Origin: an uncultured Planctomycetaceae bacterium
GTDB taxonomy: Bacteria > Planctomycetota > Planctomycetia > Planctomycetales > Planctomycetaceae
Direction: 5' to 3'
Length of the DNA: 58,582 bases
Assembly (NCBI GenBank): GCA_903924405.1
Contig: CAIYBH010000022.1
Coordinates: forward strand, 1-58,582
The position numbers were made by a program, and so were the translations under genes. Position 1 is the stretch's first letter; each line of letters begins with the position of its first letter. Shown piece after piece: positions 25,429 through 34,500 of the stretch. The notes under the pieces were generated by a model. It ran no database searches and was not told where the DNA came from. It worked only from the letters and a program-made list of their open reading frames with translations.

Positions 25429-26517
25429 TCACAAAATCAGACCGCACACCAGCAGCGGTATTCCTCCGACAGCCAGCGAATTATAAAGCGTGATCACCGG
25501 CCAGAAGACCAGCAGAGAATAAATCAGCACACAACCACCCCCGAGGAACAGAAACATCACCATCGGCATGGCCAGCTGCATCCACATCATCCCACGCTCA
25601 AATCGCTGGCGATAAAACTGCGCCGCTGAACGCAGCCGGTAACGCATCCGCTCCTCCTGACTCTCAACCTGTTTCAGGCAACACATCAGCAGTGGCGGAA
25701 TGCCCGCAGACTCGGCCGGCGAAACAGTCGCCAGCATTCCCCCTCGGGAAACCACTGCGGCAAGACCGCGACACGTGCGTTCAAATACCGCATTTCCTGA
25801 TGACACACCCGCCAGCGTCAGTGATTCCGGAAGCGTCAGGCCATTGTCCGTGAGCAGCGCCAGCATACGCGTCAGAGTGTAACACTGCAGATCACGCACG
25901 ATCGACTTCAATCCCGGCAACAACAGCAACAGCCTCTCCGGACCCCGAAATGTCATCGCCGAGGCACGACCTGACAGCACCCAGAACAACACCACTGCAC
26001 ACAACACAGCCGGAGGCCCGAAGACCCACGCCGGATACTGCTGCGTCCACTGCAATACCGTCACCAATCGTGCATCACTCACCAACCCCATCTGCATCAC
26101 GGCGAAATCGTAGTAATGAGTCAGAAAGTGCTGAATCACCAGCATCAGCATCAGCGAAGCCACACCGACGATCATCATCGGATAGGCAGCCGCCCGCACA
26201 ATGCTCGAACGCAGTTCCAGAATGTCAGCCGCATAGTCCCCCATCAACTCGATCGCCAGAGCAGGGCGGCCTGACTTCAAACCGGCTCCGATCGCAACCG
26301 TCAGCATCCTCGCGTTTCGGGATGTCTGCGATTCCAGAATCTGCGGCAGACTCTCGCCATGCTCCAAACGCTGCTGCAGCCCCGACAGAAACGCCTGCAA
26401 TCGCCGGCTGCGACCCATCCCCGCAGATGCCAGCGACGACTCCAGCGGCAGACCAGCCTGCATCAAGTGCCGAATCTCCTGCGACAAATGCTCGATATCC
26501 TCGATCGTCAGTATCAT
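25429..26517 (-). CDS. GspF-like inner-membrane platform protein (paralogue 1)
   Basis: The 362-aa protein has two T2SSF halves: LMQAGLPLESSLASAG...LEHGESLPQIL with SGRPALAIELMGDYA, and a second with LLTDNGLTLPESLTLAGVSSGN. Membrane segments include VGVASLMLMLVIQHFLTHYY and a C-terminal LGGGCVLIYSLLVFWPVITLYNSL. It is clearly homologous to the other two but distinct, for example in lacking the N-terminal beta unit. It follows the GspE gene after a 179-bp gap, the longest in the operon. Confidence 0.88.
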   Translation of the reverse strand: MILTIEDIEHLSQEIRHLMQAGLPLESSLASAGMGRSRRLQAFLSGLQQRLEHGESLPQILESQTSRNARMLTVAIGAGLKSGRPALAIELMGDYAADILELRSSIVRAAAYPMMIVGVASLMLMLVIQHFLTHYYDFAVMQMGLVSDARLVTVLQWTQQYPAWVFGPPAVLCAVVLFWVLSGRASAMTFRGPERLLLLLPGLKSIVRDLQCYTLTRMLALLTDNGLTLPESLTLAGVSSGNAVFERTCRGLAAVVSRGGMLATVSPAESAGIPPLLMCCLKQVESQEERMRYRLRSAAQFYRQRFERGMMWMQLAMPMVMFLFLGGGCVLIYSLLVFWPVITLYNSLAVGGIPLLVCGLIL

Positions 26518-26696
26518 GACACGTCTCTATGCTCCAGTGACCCCGCCAGCGTCACATTCCGTCCCACCAAAGCCGGAAACGATCCGCATCCACAAAACAC
26601 GCCCCGGAAGCTCATCCGGCAAACTGATCCGGCCAATACATTCCACTTCATCACACTACATCCCATCCCGCAACATTCAGCCCCGTAACCCCGAAA

Positions 26697-27929
26697 TCAA
26701 CTCCTGCGGCCTCCCAGCACCCGCAGCACTTCCTCCTGCGTCGTCTGCCCCTCAGCCACCGCGTTCGCCGCCACCTGCGACAAGGTCACCATCCCGGTGG
26801 CCTCCGCCAGAGCCGACATGCGCCGCGCGTCAGCACGAGACAACAGACCCTGCACCAACTCCGGATGCTCCGGCTCCAGCAATTCCGCCAGCACCAGACG
26901 CCCCGCATACCCGGTACCACTACACACCGGACACAACGCACTCAGAGACGCGTGGGCTGGATTCTTGTCTGCAGAATTTCTGCTTTTCGCGGATTCCAAT
27001 GACTTCGAGGAACAGCTCACGCAGGATCGCCGCAGCAGTCGCTGACAGAAAACTGCTCGCAACGCACTGCGAATCAGATAAGGCTCCAACTGCATTTCCA
27101 TCAGTCGCGTCAAGGCCTCGACCGCCGATCCGGCATGAAAGGTCGTCACAACCAGATGCCCCGTCAGTGCCGCCTGAAACGCTGCCTCTGCGGTTTCCGG
27201 ATCACGAATCTCACCCACCAGAATGACATCCGGATCCTGCCGCATCAGTGACCGCAGCCCGGTCGTCAGACTAAACCCGGCAGCGGGCTTCACCTGCGAT
27301 TGAATCACCCCGGCAATCGCCGATTCAATCGGATCTTCCAGTGTCATCAGACAACGCGTCCCGGAACTGCGGTCGCGCACGTCACGCAGACACGCATAGG
27401 CCGTCGTCGTCTTACCACTGCCCGATGGCCCAGTCAGCAGAATCACACCAGAGGTTGCCTCCAGATGAGTTCGCAATCCGACTTCCACCATTCCGGGAAG
27501 ACCCAGCTGATCCAGCATCTGCAGCTGATCCTGCTCCGCAAACAAGCGGATGGCCACCTTCTCACCGTACAGCGAAGGAAAGGTCGTCACACGCACTTCG
27601 CTGCTGCTGTGCTCCCGCGCAACGCGGCCCTCCTGAGGCACATCAGTGCGATACGTCAACAACCCGGAAATCACCTTCAGACGCGCCGTGATCCGACTGG
27701 ACAACTCACGATCAAATCCCATCACCGAACACAGCACACCATCAATCCGCCACTGCATCTGCAGTTCTGTTTCACAGGGATTCAGATGCACATCGCTGGC
27801 CCGATACCGACGCGCCTGAGTAAGTATCAGGGCGGTCAACTCCGGCACATAACTCTCCTGACGCGGGTTCAACTGCGAAACCGCAGTCGCAAACGCTCGT
27901 GGTATCCCGTCAATCTGGGATGCAGGCAT
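26697..27929 (-). CDS. GspE/PilB-type assembly ATPase
   Basis: The 410-aa protein is a secretion/pilus ATPase: ASDVHLNP (about 45-51), Walker A GPSGSGKT (167-174), an Asp/Glu-box LMTLEDPIE, Walker B DVILVGEIRD (234-243), and a His-box TTFHAGSA. Two CxxC pairs (303-306, 333-336) mark the zinc-binding C-terminal element of GspE/PilB. The long N-terminal domain that couples GspE to GspL is absent. I chose the ATG at 27929, with AGAGG 7 nt upstream; an ORF extension to 28244 crosses palindromic repeats. It is the first gene of the operon and powers fibre assembly. Confidence 0.93.
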   Translation of the reverse strand: MPASQIDGIPRAFATAVSQLNPRQESYVPELTALILTQARRYRASDVHLNPCETELQMQWRIDGVLCSVMGFDRELSSRITARLKVISGLLTYRTDVPQEGRVAREHSSSEVRVTTFPSLYGEKVAIRLFAEQDQLQMLDQLGLPGMVEVGLRTHLEATSGVILLTGPSGSGKTTTAYACLRDVRDRSSGTRCLMTLEDPIESAIAGVIQSQVKPAAGFSLTTGLRSLMRQDPDVILVGEIRDPETAEAAFQAALTGHLVVTTFHAGSAVEALTRLMEMQLEPYLIRSALRAVFCQRLLRRSCVSCSSKSLESAKSRNSADKNPAHASLSALCPVCSGTGYAGRLVLAELLEPEHPELVQGLLSRADARRMSALAEATGMVTLSQVAANAVAEGQTTQEEVLRVLGGRRS

Positions 27930-28162
27930 ACACAACCTCTTGAACAACGATCGCTCAGGGAATTCTTCCGAACCGGCAGTCTGACACAACCCGGGCCATG
28001 CTGCAAAGCCGCAGCGTCTGCACAGCCCACAGGGCCCGATACCCCCTCGAGGACACCGGGCTCGGATTTTGTCTGACAAAACCCCCACAATCCCCCGTCT
28101 CAGCCCCAACCCCCGGATAACAACCGCGGAAAAACACCACCATTTCACGGTACGGCACCGCT

Positions 28163-28440
28163 CAGGTGCGTGGCACCTGATGTTTCGCAAGGCACATCCC
28201 CGAACCCCACGGTGCCTGGCACCTGAAGCCACGGTGCATGGCACCTAAAGTCAAATTCCTGCGATTTTTCGCGTCTTTCGTGATTCAACCGCTGGCCCAA
28301 CAACCGCTCGCATCAGCCGACACGCGTTCGCGCCCCGATCTGTATTCACCAACAAGCAACGGTGCCTAACAAACAACGGTGCCTGGCACCTGAAGCTTGG
28401 CACCTGAAGCTTCCTGGCACCGGAAGCCTGAAGTCGGCCC
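28163..28440. repeat. GGTGCCTGGCACC palindrome cluster
   Basis: Units CAGGTGCGTGGCACCTG (28163-28179), ACGGTGCCTGGCACCTGAAG (28209-28228), ACGGTGCATGGCACCTAAAG (28231-28250) and ACGGTGCCTGGCACCTGAAG again (28376-28395), plus decayed units to 28440, share a GGTGCC-tGGCACC palindrome. The same palindrome occurs at 58001-58052, beside the IS200/REP-type transposase. Confidence 0.85.
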
Positions 28441-28625
28441 GCTCCGTCACCGTCGCGGCTCGTCAGGCGTTACAGTTGTGCTTTGACCGATGTTGCTCAG
28501 TTTTCATTACAGACGCAGGGGGCCTGCACCGGTTGGATTTCCCCACCTGGTACGGCGTATTGTTAAGCTTTCCAAAAGAATGACCTGTGAGATTGCATTC
28601 GCCATGGCAATCCGGGCAAGCTGTG

Positions 28626-28656
28626 AAACCGGGGGTTTCTGCAAGACCCTCGGTTT
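28626..28656 (+). terminator. Terminator-like hairpin upstream of the CHAD gene
   Basis: AAACCGGGGGT pairs with ACCCTCGGTTT with one mismatch, followed by TTCC. It ends 27 nt before the CHAD start codon with no upstream plus-strand gene, so it may be an attenuator-like leader structure rather than a true terminator. Confidence 0.35.
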
Positions 28657-28683
28657 TCCTCGTTGACTGTCCCAGGGGTTCAC

Positions 28684-29655
28684 ATGGCCCGTGATTCTTC
28701 AGCCACTCCGCAGCCGACTTCCATCAGTCAGCTCGCCGCTGCGCAGCTGAAAATACGGCTTAAGCTGGTGCGGACTCAGCTGAAATCAACGGCCTCCCAC
28801 TGGAAAAAAGACGCCAGGCATCTCCACGAACTGCGAATCTCCCTCAGACGTGCACTGGCCTGTCTGCAGTTGTTTCGTCCGTGTTGCCGTCCCGAAAAGC
28901 ATTATCGCTGGCTAAAGCGAAAGCTCCGGGCCGTCCTGAAGTCCACCAGCCCGGCTCGGGATCTGGACGTGCTGCTCGCCCGGCCTCTTGCAAAATCCGG
29001 CAAGGCCGGTCAGACGCTGCGGAAATCATGGATCAGCAAACGCCAAAAGGCTCAAAAGCCACTTCAGCGGCATCACTCCCGATTGATCCAGGAGGGAAAA
29101 CTCCGAAAACATTCCAGAGCCCTGCTGAAGGCAACGGCCGGAATGAACTGCTCGGATGTTCTGCCGTCAGAACCTTATCGCTGGGCGCTGCTGCAGTTGC
29201 AACAGCGACTGGTCACGCTGCTCAGGGCAATTCCAGCAGATCCCGATATCAAGGCTCTGCACAAATTTCGCATTGCGGCCAAGCAATTGCGTTACACGGC
29301 CGAAATCGTGGCCGAGATCACTGCAGACTCCTGCGTAACAGATGTCCTGAACCAGTTGACCGCAGTTCAAAAACAACTCGGTCGTCTGCAGGACGAATCT
29401 GTCGCTGCCAAATCACTCGCGCAGGCAGAACGTCAGTCCTCCAAACGCCCATCAGGTGCCTCAAAACTACAACAGCAGGCCGATTCCTGCAACGAAACGG
29501 GCGTCCGACTCTCCCACGAGCTGTCCGCGTGGCTGAAACAGGATGTCCAGCCGGTTCTTCGCAGACTTGCCGGGCTGCTTGTTCCACCGGAAGCTGTCTC
29601 CCTGGCCCCAGCCGCGTCGGCCGCGCGAAAGCCCTCCCGTCGTCGGCGCAGGTGA
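28684..29655 (+). CDS. CHAD-domain protein
   Basis: The 323-aa protein is helical and rich in Lys, Arg and His. It shows the CHAD pattern of conserved histidines and basic helices: HLHELRISLRRALACLQLF, SPARDLDVLLARP, ALHKFRIAAKQLRYTAE and LGRLQDESVAAKSL. CHAD domains bind polyphosphate; a role at polyphosphate granules is expected, but no phosphatase or VTC-type CYTH domain is fused here. The ATG at 28684 has AGGGG about 6 nt upstream. Alternative upstream starts overlap the leader hairpin. The tail ends in a run of Arg. Confidence 0.88.
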   Translation: MARDSSATPQPTSISQLAAAQLKIRLKLVRTQLKSTASHWKKDARHLHELRISLRRALACLQLFRPCCRPEKHYRWLKRKLRAVLKSTSPARDLDVLLARPLAKSGKAGQTLRKSWISKRQKAQKPLQRHHSRLIQEGKLRKHSRALLKATAGMNCSDVLPSEPYRWALLQLQQRLVTLLRAIPADPDIKALHKFRIAAKQLRYTAEIVAEITADSCVTDVLNQLTAVQKQLGRLQDESVAAKSLAQAERQSSKRPSGASKLQQQADSCNETGVRLSHELSAWLKQDVQPVLRRLAGLLVPPEAVSLAPAASAARKPSRRRRR

Positions 29656-29725
29656 AGCACCGTGAACATCAGCACACGGCAACCATCGCAAATCCGACTG
29701 TCTCAATGACCTCTGCAAAGTGTGT

Positions 29726-30832
29726 TCAGTGGTCACCCCGGCTGGACCGGTATTCCCCGGGAACACGCTGGTAATCCTCATCCGGTAAAATGAATGCGCC
29801 GTCCAGCACCCCTTCGTCCGCAGTGACAAGGTCCGGGTAACGAGCCCCCTGAACCACTCGCACAGCAAAAATCTCCTGCACACCCTGATCGAAATGGACC
29901 CAGCCCAGCAGCTTGCCTGTGTCCAGATGAACGGCCGCCACGCCGCACATGCGCTCCTGCGACCGTTCCGTGATCGGAATTCCACTGAACACCGCAGACT
30001 CGCGTACCTGGGACAGCCCGACAAAGGCCACCGCACCGCAGAAGTCCAGGCCTCTGGTAAATCCCGGAAGTGTCGCAATAGCCTGATAACGCTGCTGCGA
30101 CTCGTCAAAGTAGCCCAGCGAACCAGCCCCTGATTCCAGCAACCACAGTCGCTCCTGATACCAGCGAGGTGAATGTGGCATGGACAAACCACCCAGCAGA
30201 ATGGCATTGGAAGAGACGTCCATCAGAATCCCGCCGTCCTTTTTTGTGGCACGCCAGCCGCCGGCCGAATCCGATTGCCCCAGCGCGGTCACGTAACGAA
30301 TCCGACCATCCCGCAGTCCCAGACCGTTCAGATGACAGCGATCTTCCGGCGCCAGCGAGGTAATGAACGGCGGCTGCCAGCGAGGCTGAAAACTGTAGGC
30401 GACACTGCGTACGGCAAGGCAGGAAAACAGAGTGTTCACGAACCACAACTCATCGCCCACCCATTCCATCTCATGGATCTGCATGTTACCCGTGCTGTGA
30501 TTGACTCGCGGCACAAAGCAGCAGTCACAACGCCCGGCCGGTTCGCGAGTCCCTGCAACGGCGGGATTCGCATGATACTCCTGGACCGTGTTTCGAGTTC
30601 CAATTCCCAGCTGCGGACCACGAAGGGCCAATCCCATGGGCTTGGGAAGATTGCAGAAATGAGTGTTCAGCAGCCCCTGATCTGCCCGCAGTATTACGAG
30701 TTTTCCAGCCTGATACGTCGTCACCAGCAGCGAGATGCCAAGTTGCTCCAGCAGGGCCGGAAACGACTGCGTGTGCAGACTACTGAGCGGAACATCGGCA
30801 GTCTCACTCACTGGCTCGAACGTGCTGTCCAT
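29726..30832 (-). CDS. TIGR03032 family protein
   Basis: The 368-aa protein has the family's signature opening LLVTTYQAGKLVILR, followed by propeller-like strands such as MGLALRGPQLGIGTRN, MEWVGDELWFVNTLFSCLA, HLNGLGLRDGRIRYVTALG, MPHSPRWYQERLWLLESG and PGFTRGLDFCGAVAFVGLSQVRE. These match the uncharacterised TIGR03032 proteins, predicted beta-propellers of unknown role. No signal peptide is evident. The ATG at 30832 has CGGAG with 6-nt spacing, preferred over an upstream frame to 30883. It transcribes towards the CHAD gene (convergent, 70-bp gap). Confidence 0.87.
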   Translation of the reverse strand: MDSTFEPVSETADVPLSSLHTQSFPALLEQLGISLLVTTYQAGKLVILRADQGLLNTHFCNLPKPMGLALRGPQLGIGTRNTVQEYHANPAVAGTREPAGRCDCCFVPRVNHSTGNMQIHEMEWVGDELWFVNTLFSCLAVRSVAYSFQPRWQPPFITSLAPEDRCHLNGLGLRDGRIRYVTALGQSDSAGGWRATKKDGGILMDVSSNAILLGGLSMPHSPRWYQERLWLLESGAGSLGYFDESQQRYQAIATLPGFTRGLDFCGAVAFVGLSQVRESAVFSGIPITERSQERMCGVAAVHLDTGKLLGWVHFDQGVQEIFAVRVVQGARYPDLVTADEGVLDGAFILPDEDYQRVPGEYRSSRGDH

Positions 30833-31588
30833 AAGAATCTCCGGGGATAATTCGGGCAACCTGCGAGAACAGCACATCGACACTCAGCACGCTATTGCTG
30901 CGGCACCGAGCTCAGGGATCAGTCACTGACTTACGCTGTCGCCACTCGACCGCTCGTACTGCTGCAAACAGCAGACACGTGTTTGCAGGAGTATGCCGTA
31001 GAAACCCGTCCAGCGACGGCGGTGTCCGAGGAAAAGCCCGGCAGAATCCGGAATTTTTCATACTTCGTCGCCGTCGCCATGGCACACAGAGCCAACACCA
31101 ACTCAGGCACTGACGATCACCCAACTTCGACAGGGTGCAGAGTATGTCCTGTTTTCGCAACAAATGTCGCAGTGTTCGCACCCTGTTGCGGACATTAGCC
31201 GGGTTTCCGGTGTCCAGTTTTCCCAAATGTAACGCGCATGGTTCCAATCGCCCCTGCGTCTTGCGGCCCGCGCTACTGGCAGTACTTCCGGAATGGATCG
31301 AAAACTCTCCGCGGCGGGCACATTTACCCACAGATTTTTACGGTACTCTGGTATCCCGGCAGCCGGACGACAGCGGGGTGATCAAGTTTTTGACAGGGAC
31401 CAACATTTCAGTGGCTTGCGTCCGGCAACCTCAGACCGCTATGCTGAACTCAGCCGCAGGTCGTGGAAGACTGCGTTGAACGTCACAGCGACGGAGAACC
31501 CGTTCAGAGGGTCGGGCAGGGCAACCATCAAGTCCTGTCTGCTGCCATGCTGCTACCGTCACATCAATAGAGCCCTGTGGAACTGAAC
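30833..31588. other. Divergent intergenic region
   Basis: About 750 bp lie between the TIGR03032 gene and the beta-helix gene. Several short frames cross it on both strands, none with a signal peptide, motif or ribosome binding site that I trust. I see no repeats; it presumably contains both promoters. Confidence 0.45.
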
Positions 31589-34500
31589 ATGCTGCCCATC
31601 AAATCGATGACTCAGACAACCGCCCGGCTCCGTCCCTGGCTGAATTCGTTAAGTCCTCTGCCCGGCGGGTTGCGCAATCGTCGCCGCAGTCAGTTCATCA
31701 GTGAGCGGCTTGAACAACGAGTCCTTCCCGCTCAGATCATCGTGACGAGCCTGCAGGACAACATGACAGTCGATGGCTTCGTCACGCTGCGTGAAGCCCT
31801 CGAGGCTGCCAATGACGATATCTCCATCGACGGTTCAGCAGCCGGCAGCGGTGCCGATGAAATCCTCTTCGCGCCAGAGCTGGATGCTGCCGACGTGAAC
31901 ACTGGAGCCCTCACTCTGCAGCTGGGCGCACTGTTCATCACTGCCCCCGTTCAGATCCGGGGCAACAGCGCCGTCAAAACGGCTCTCGATGCAGCAAACG
32001 CCAGCCGCCTGTTCGAGATTTCAGCGGATGCAGGAGATGTGACGCTGGCAAACCTGACGCTCAGCGCTGGCGTTACCAATGCTGCGAATGATGGATATGC
32101 AGATAACACCAACAGCGGCGGTGCAATCCACTCAATGTCCCCCGGACGCCTGCTGATTACTGATTGTCGCGTTCAGAACAATTCCACCACAGGCGCTTTT
32201 GCGAATGGTGGTGCCATCTTCACTCAATCCGGATCCATCGAAATCCGGCACAGCTTCATCTCATCGAACTCCGTCGGGGGCGGAGCTGCCTGTGGAGGTG
32301 CCATTTTCACCGTGAGCGGCACCGTACTGGTTTCCCACAGTGTGATTGCCAGTAACTCCACAGACGGCTTGTTTGGACGCGGCGGGGCGATTGCGACCGA
32401 ATCCGGAAATGTGCAGATTTCTGACTCCGATATTCAGAACAATAATACAACTTCCGGTGATGCTGCAGGCGGTGCGATCAGTACGGTTTCGGGACAGATC
32501 CTGATCCAGGGGACTGAGTTCAATTCCAATCGGACAAACGGAATCAACGCACCTGGTGGAGCCGTCTACTCAGACAGCGGCACCATCACCATCGAGAATT
32601 CCAGGTTCACCCTGAACTCCACTCAGGGTGATCAATCAAATGGTGGAGCGGTCGCCACAGCATCCAGCCTCCTGACTGCACTCAACAGCACTCTGGATGA
32701 CAACTTTACCGCCGGTGCAGCAGCTTCCGGTGGAGCACTTTACAGCAACACCGGCACGACGCTGGTGATCCAGAGCACGCTCTCGGGTAACATCGTCCTG
32801 GGAGCTGAAACTGGTGGCGGCGGGATCGCTATGTCCGCAGGATCCCTGCAGGTCATTCAAAGCACCATAACGGGCAATAAGGCGTCCGGCACAGTGGCAA
32901 ACCTGTCCGGCGGTGGAATCCTCGCTCAGTCAGGGACTGTCGTCCTGGAAAACTCAATCGTTGCCGGCAATCTGGCCCTCGATGTGGCTCCGGATATGTA
33001 CAGCCCCCTCCCGGTTGAACTCGGTGTCACCTACAGCCTGATCGGCCGGAACAACGGCACGGATCTAATCGCCACCTCCGGAACTTCGCCTGATAATCTC
33101 GGCAATTACATCGGTGGCGATACCGTCGAAACAGCCATTGACCCGCTGCTGGGACCGCTGCAGTCCAACGGGGGGCGTTCTCCACTGCATGCACCGCAGC
33201 CAGGAAGTCTCGCCATCAATCGCGGCAGTAATGCACTGGCCACAAATCCGCTGACGGATGGAATGCCGCTGACCACGGACCAGCGACTGCTGATCCCGAT
33301 TCCCCGAATCATCGATGATGTGGTGGATATTGGTGCCCTTGAAGTCTTCAGCATCGCTGGACCACTGACCGTCACCATCAATACCGACGAAGTCGATACT
33401 GATGTTTCTTCGTCCGACCTTTCTCTGCGGGAAGCAATTCTGCTGGCCGGTGCCAGTCCCGGAGCGGACGTCATTCGCTTTGCAGATTCGACAAACGCCG
33501 CCGAATTTGACCTGTCTCTCGGACAAATGGTGATCAGAGACTCATTGACACTGACCGGAAATGGTCAGACCCGAACAGTCCTCGATGCCCAGCAAAGCTC
33601 TCGCATCTTCGACATCGCCAGTTCTGCGGCCAGCATCACCATCGAAAATATGACCCTGAAAAATGCTCGAACCGTGCAGAATGGCATGTTCTGGGCTGAT
33701 GAGTTTTACGGTGGGGGAGCAGTTCGATCAGCCGCCACCGGCGGACTTTCTCTCTCGCAAATCACACTCAGCGGGAACGCCACCAACGGCGACTACGCAC
33801 CAGGCGGAGCTCTCCTGGCCAAAGGTGGCCCCGTTTCAATCTCTCGCAGCCTGCTCTCCGGCAACAGCACCTCTGGCTACGGCAGTTTTGGCGGAGCGGT
33901 CAGTGCCACCCAGGCAACGAACCTGACAATTTCCGAGACTACTGTGACGGGAAACATGACCACCGGTCGCTGGGCCTATGGCGGCGGGGTGTACTCAGAT
34001 GGCGGAACACTCACAATCAGCCGCAGCACCCTGTCCGGAAATAAGACCCTCGGATCCGGAGCCGTCGGTGGTGCAGTGGCCTTCTACGACTACTCCTCAC
34101 AGGGCAAACTGATCATCAGCAACAGCACGATTTCCGGTAATCAAACACTTGGAAACACGTCCAGCGGAGGCGGTGTCTACTCATCGCAGGACGACGTGAT
34201 CATCAGTCAAAGTACGTTGTCTGGAAACAGCACCGCCGGTACCGATTCAAACGGCGCTGGCCTGTTCGTCTCGGGAGCCACCCTGTATCAGTCTCAGACC
34301 GCTTCAGTGCTGATCAGTCAGAGCACGATCACGCAGAATTCAACGGCTCAGGGCATTGGCGGTGGAGTCTCCTCTGGCGCGAATCTGATCCTTCGAAACA
34401 CAATCCTGGCCGGCAACACCGACAGCGGTATTGCTCCCGACTTCGAGATTGCCGCCGGGAAAACACTTTCCTCACGGTACTCCCTGATTGGTCGCAGCAA

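Larger units (their letters stand above)
27930..28683. other. Divergent intergenic region with palindrome cluster
   Basis: This 750-bp region separates the divergent GspE and CHAD genes. It contains GGTGCCTGGCACC-type palindromes (28163-28440) and a terminator-like hairpin (28626-28656). The GspE operon promoter should lie near 27930-28150. No gene is seen. Confidence 0.6.

Noticed and set aside
30895..31576. Several 60-140-aa ORFs between the TIGR03032 and beta-helix genes
   Set aside because: None has a ribosome binding site, signal peptide or motif, and frames on both strands overlap each other.
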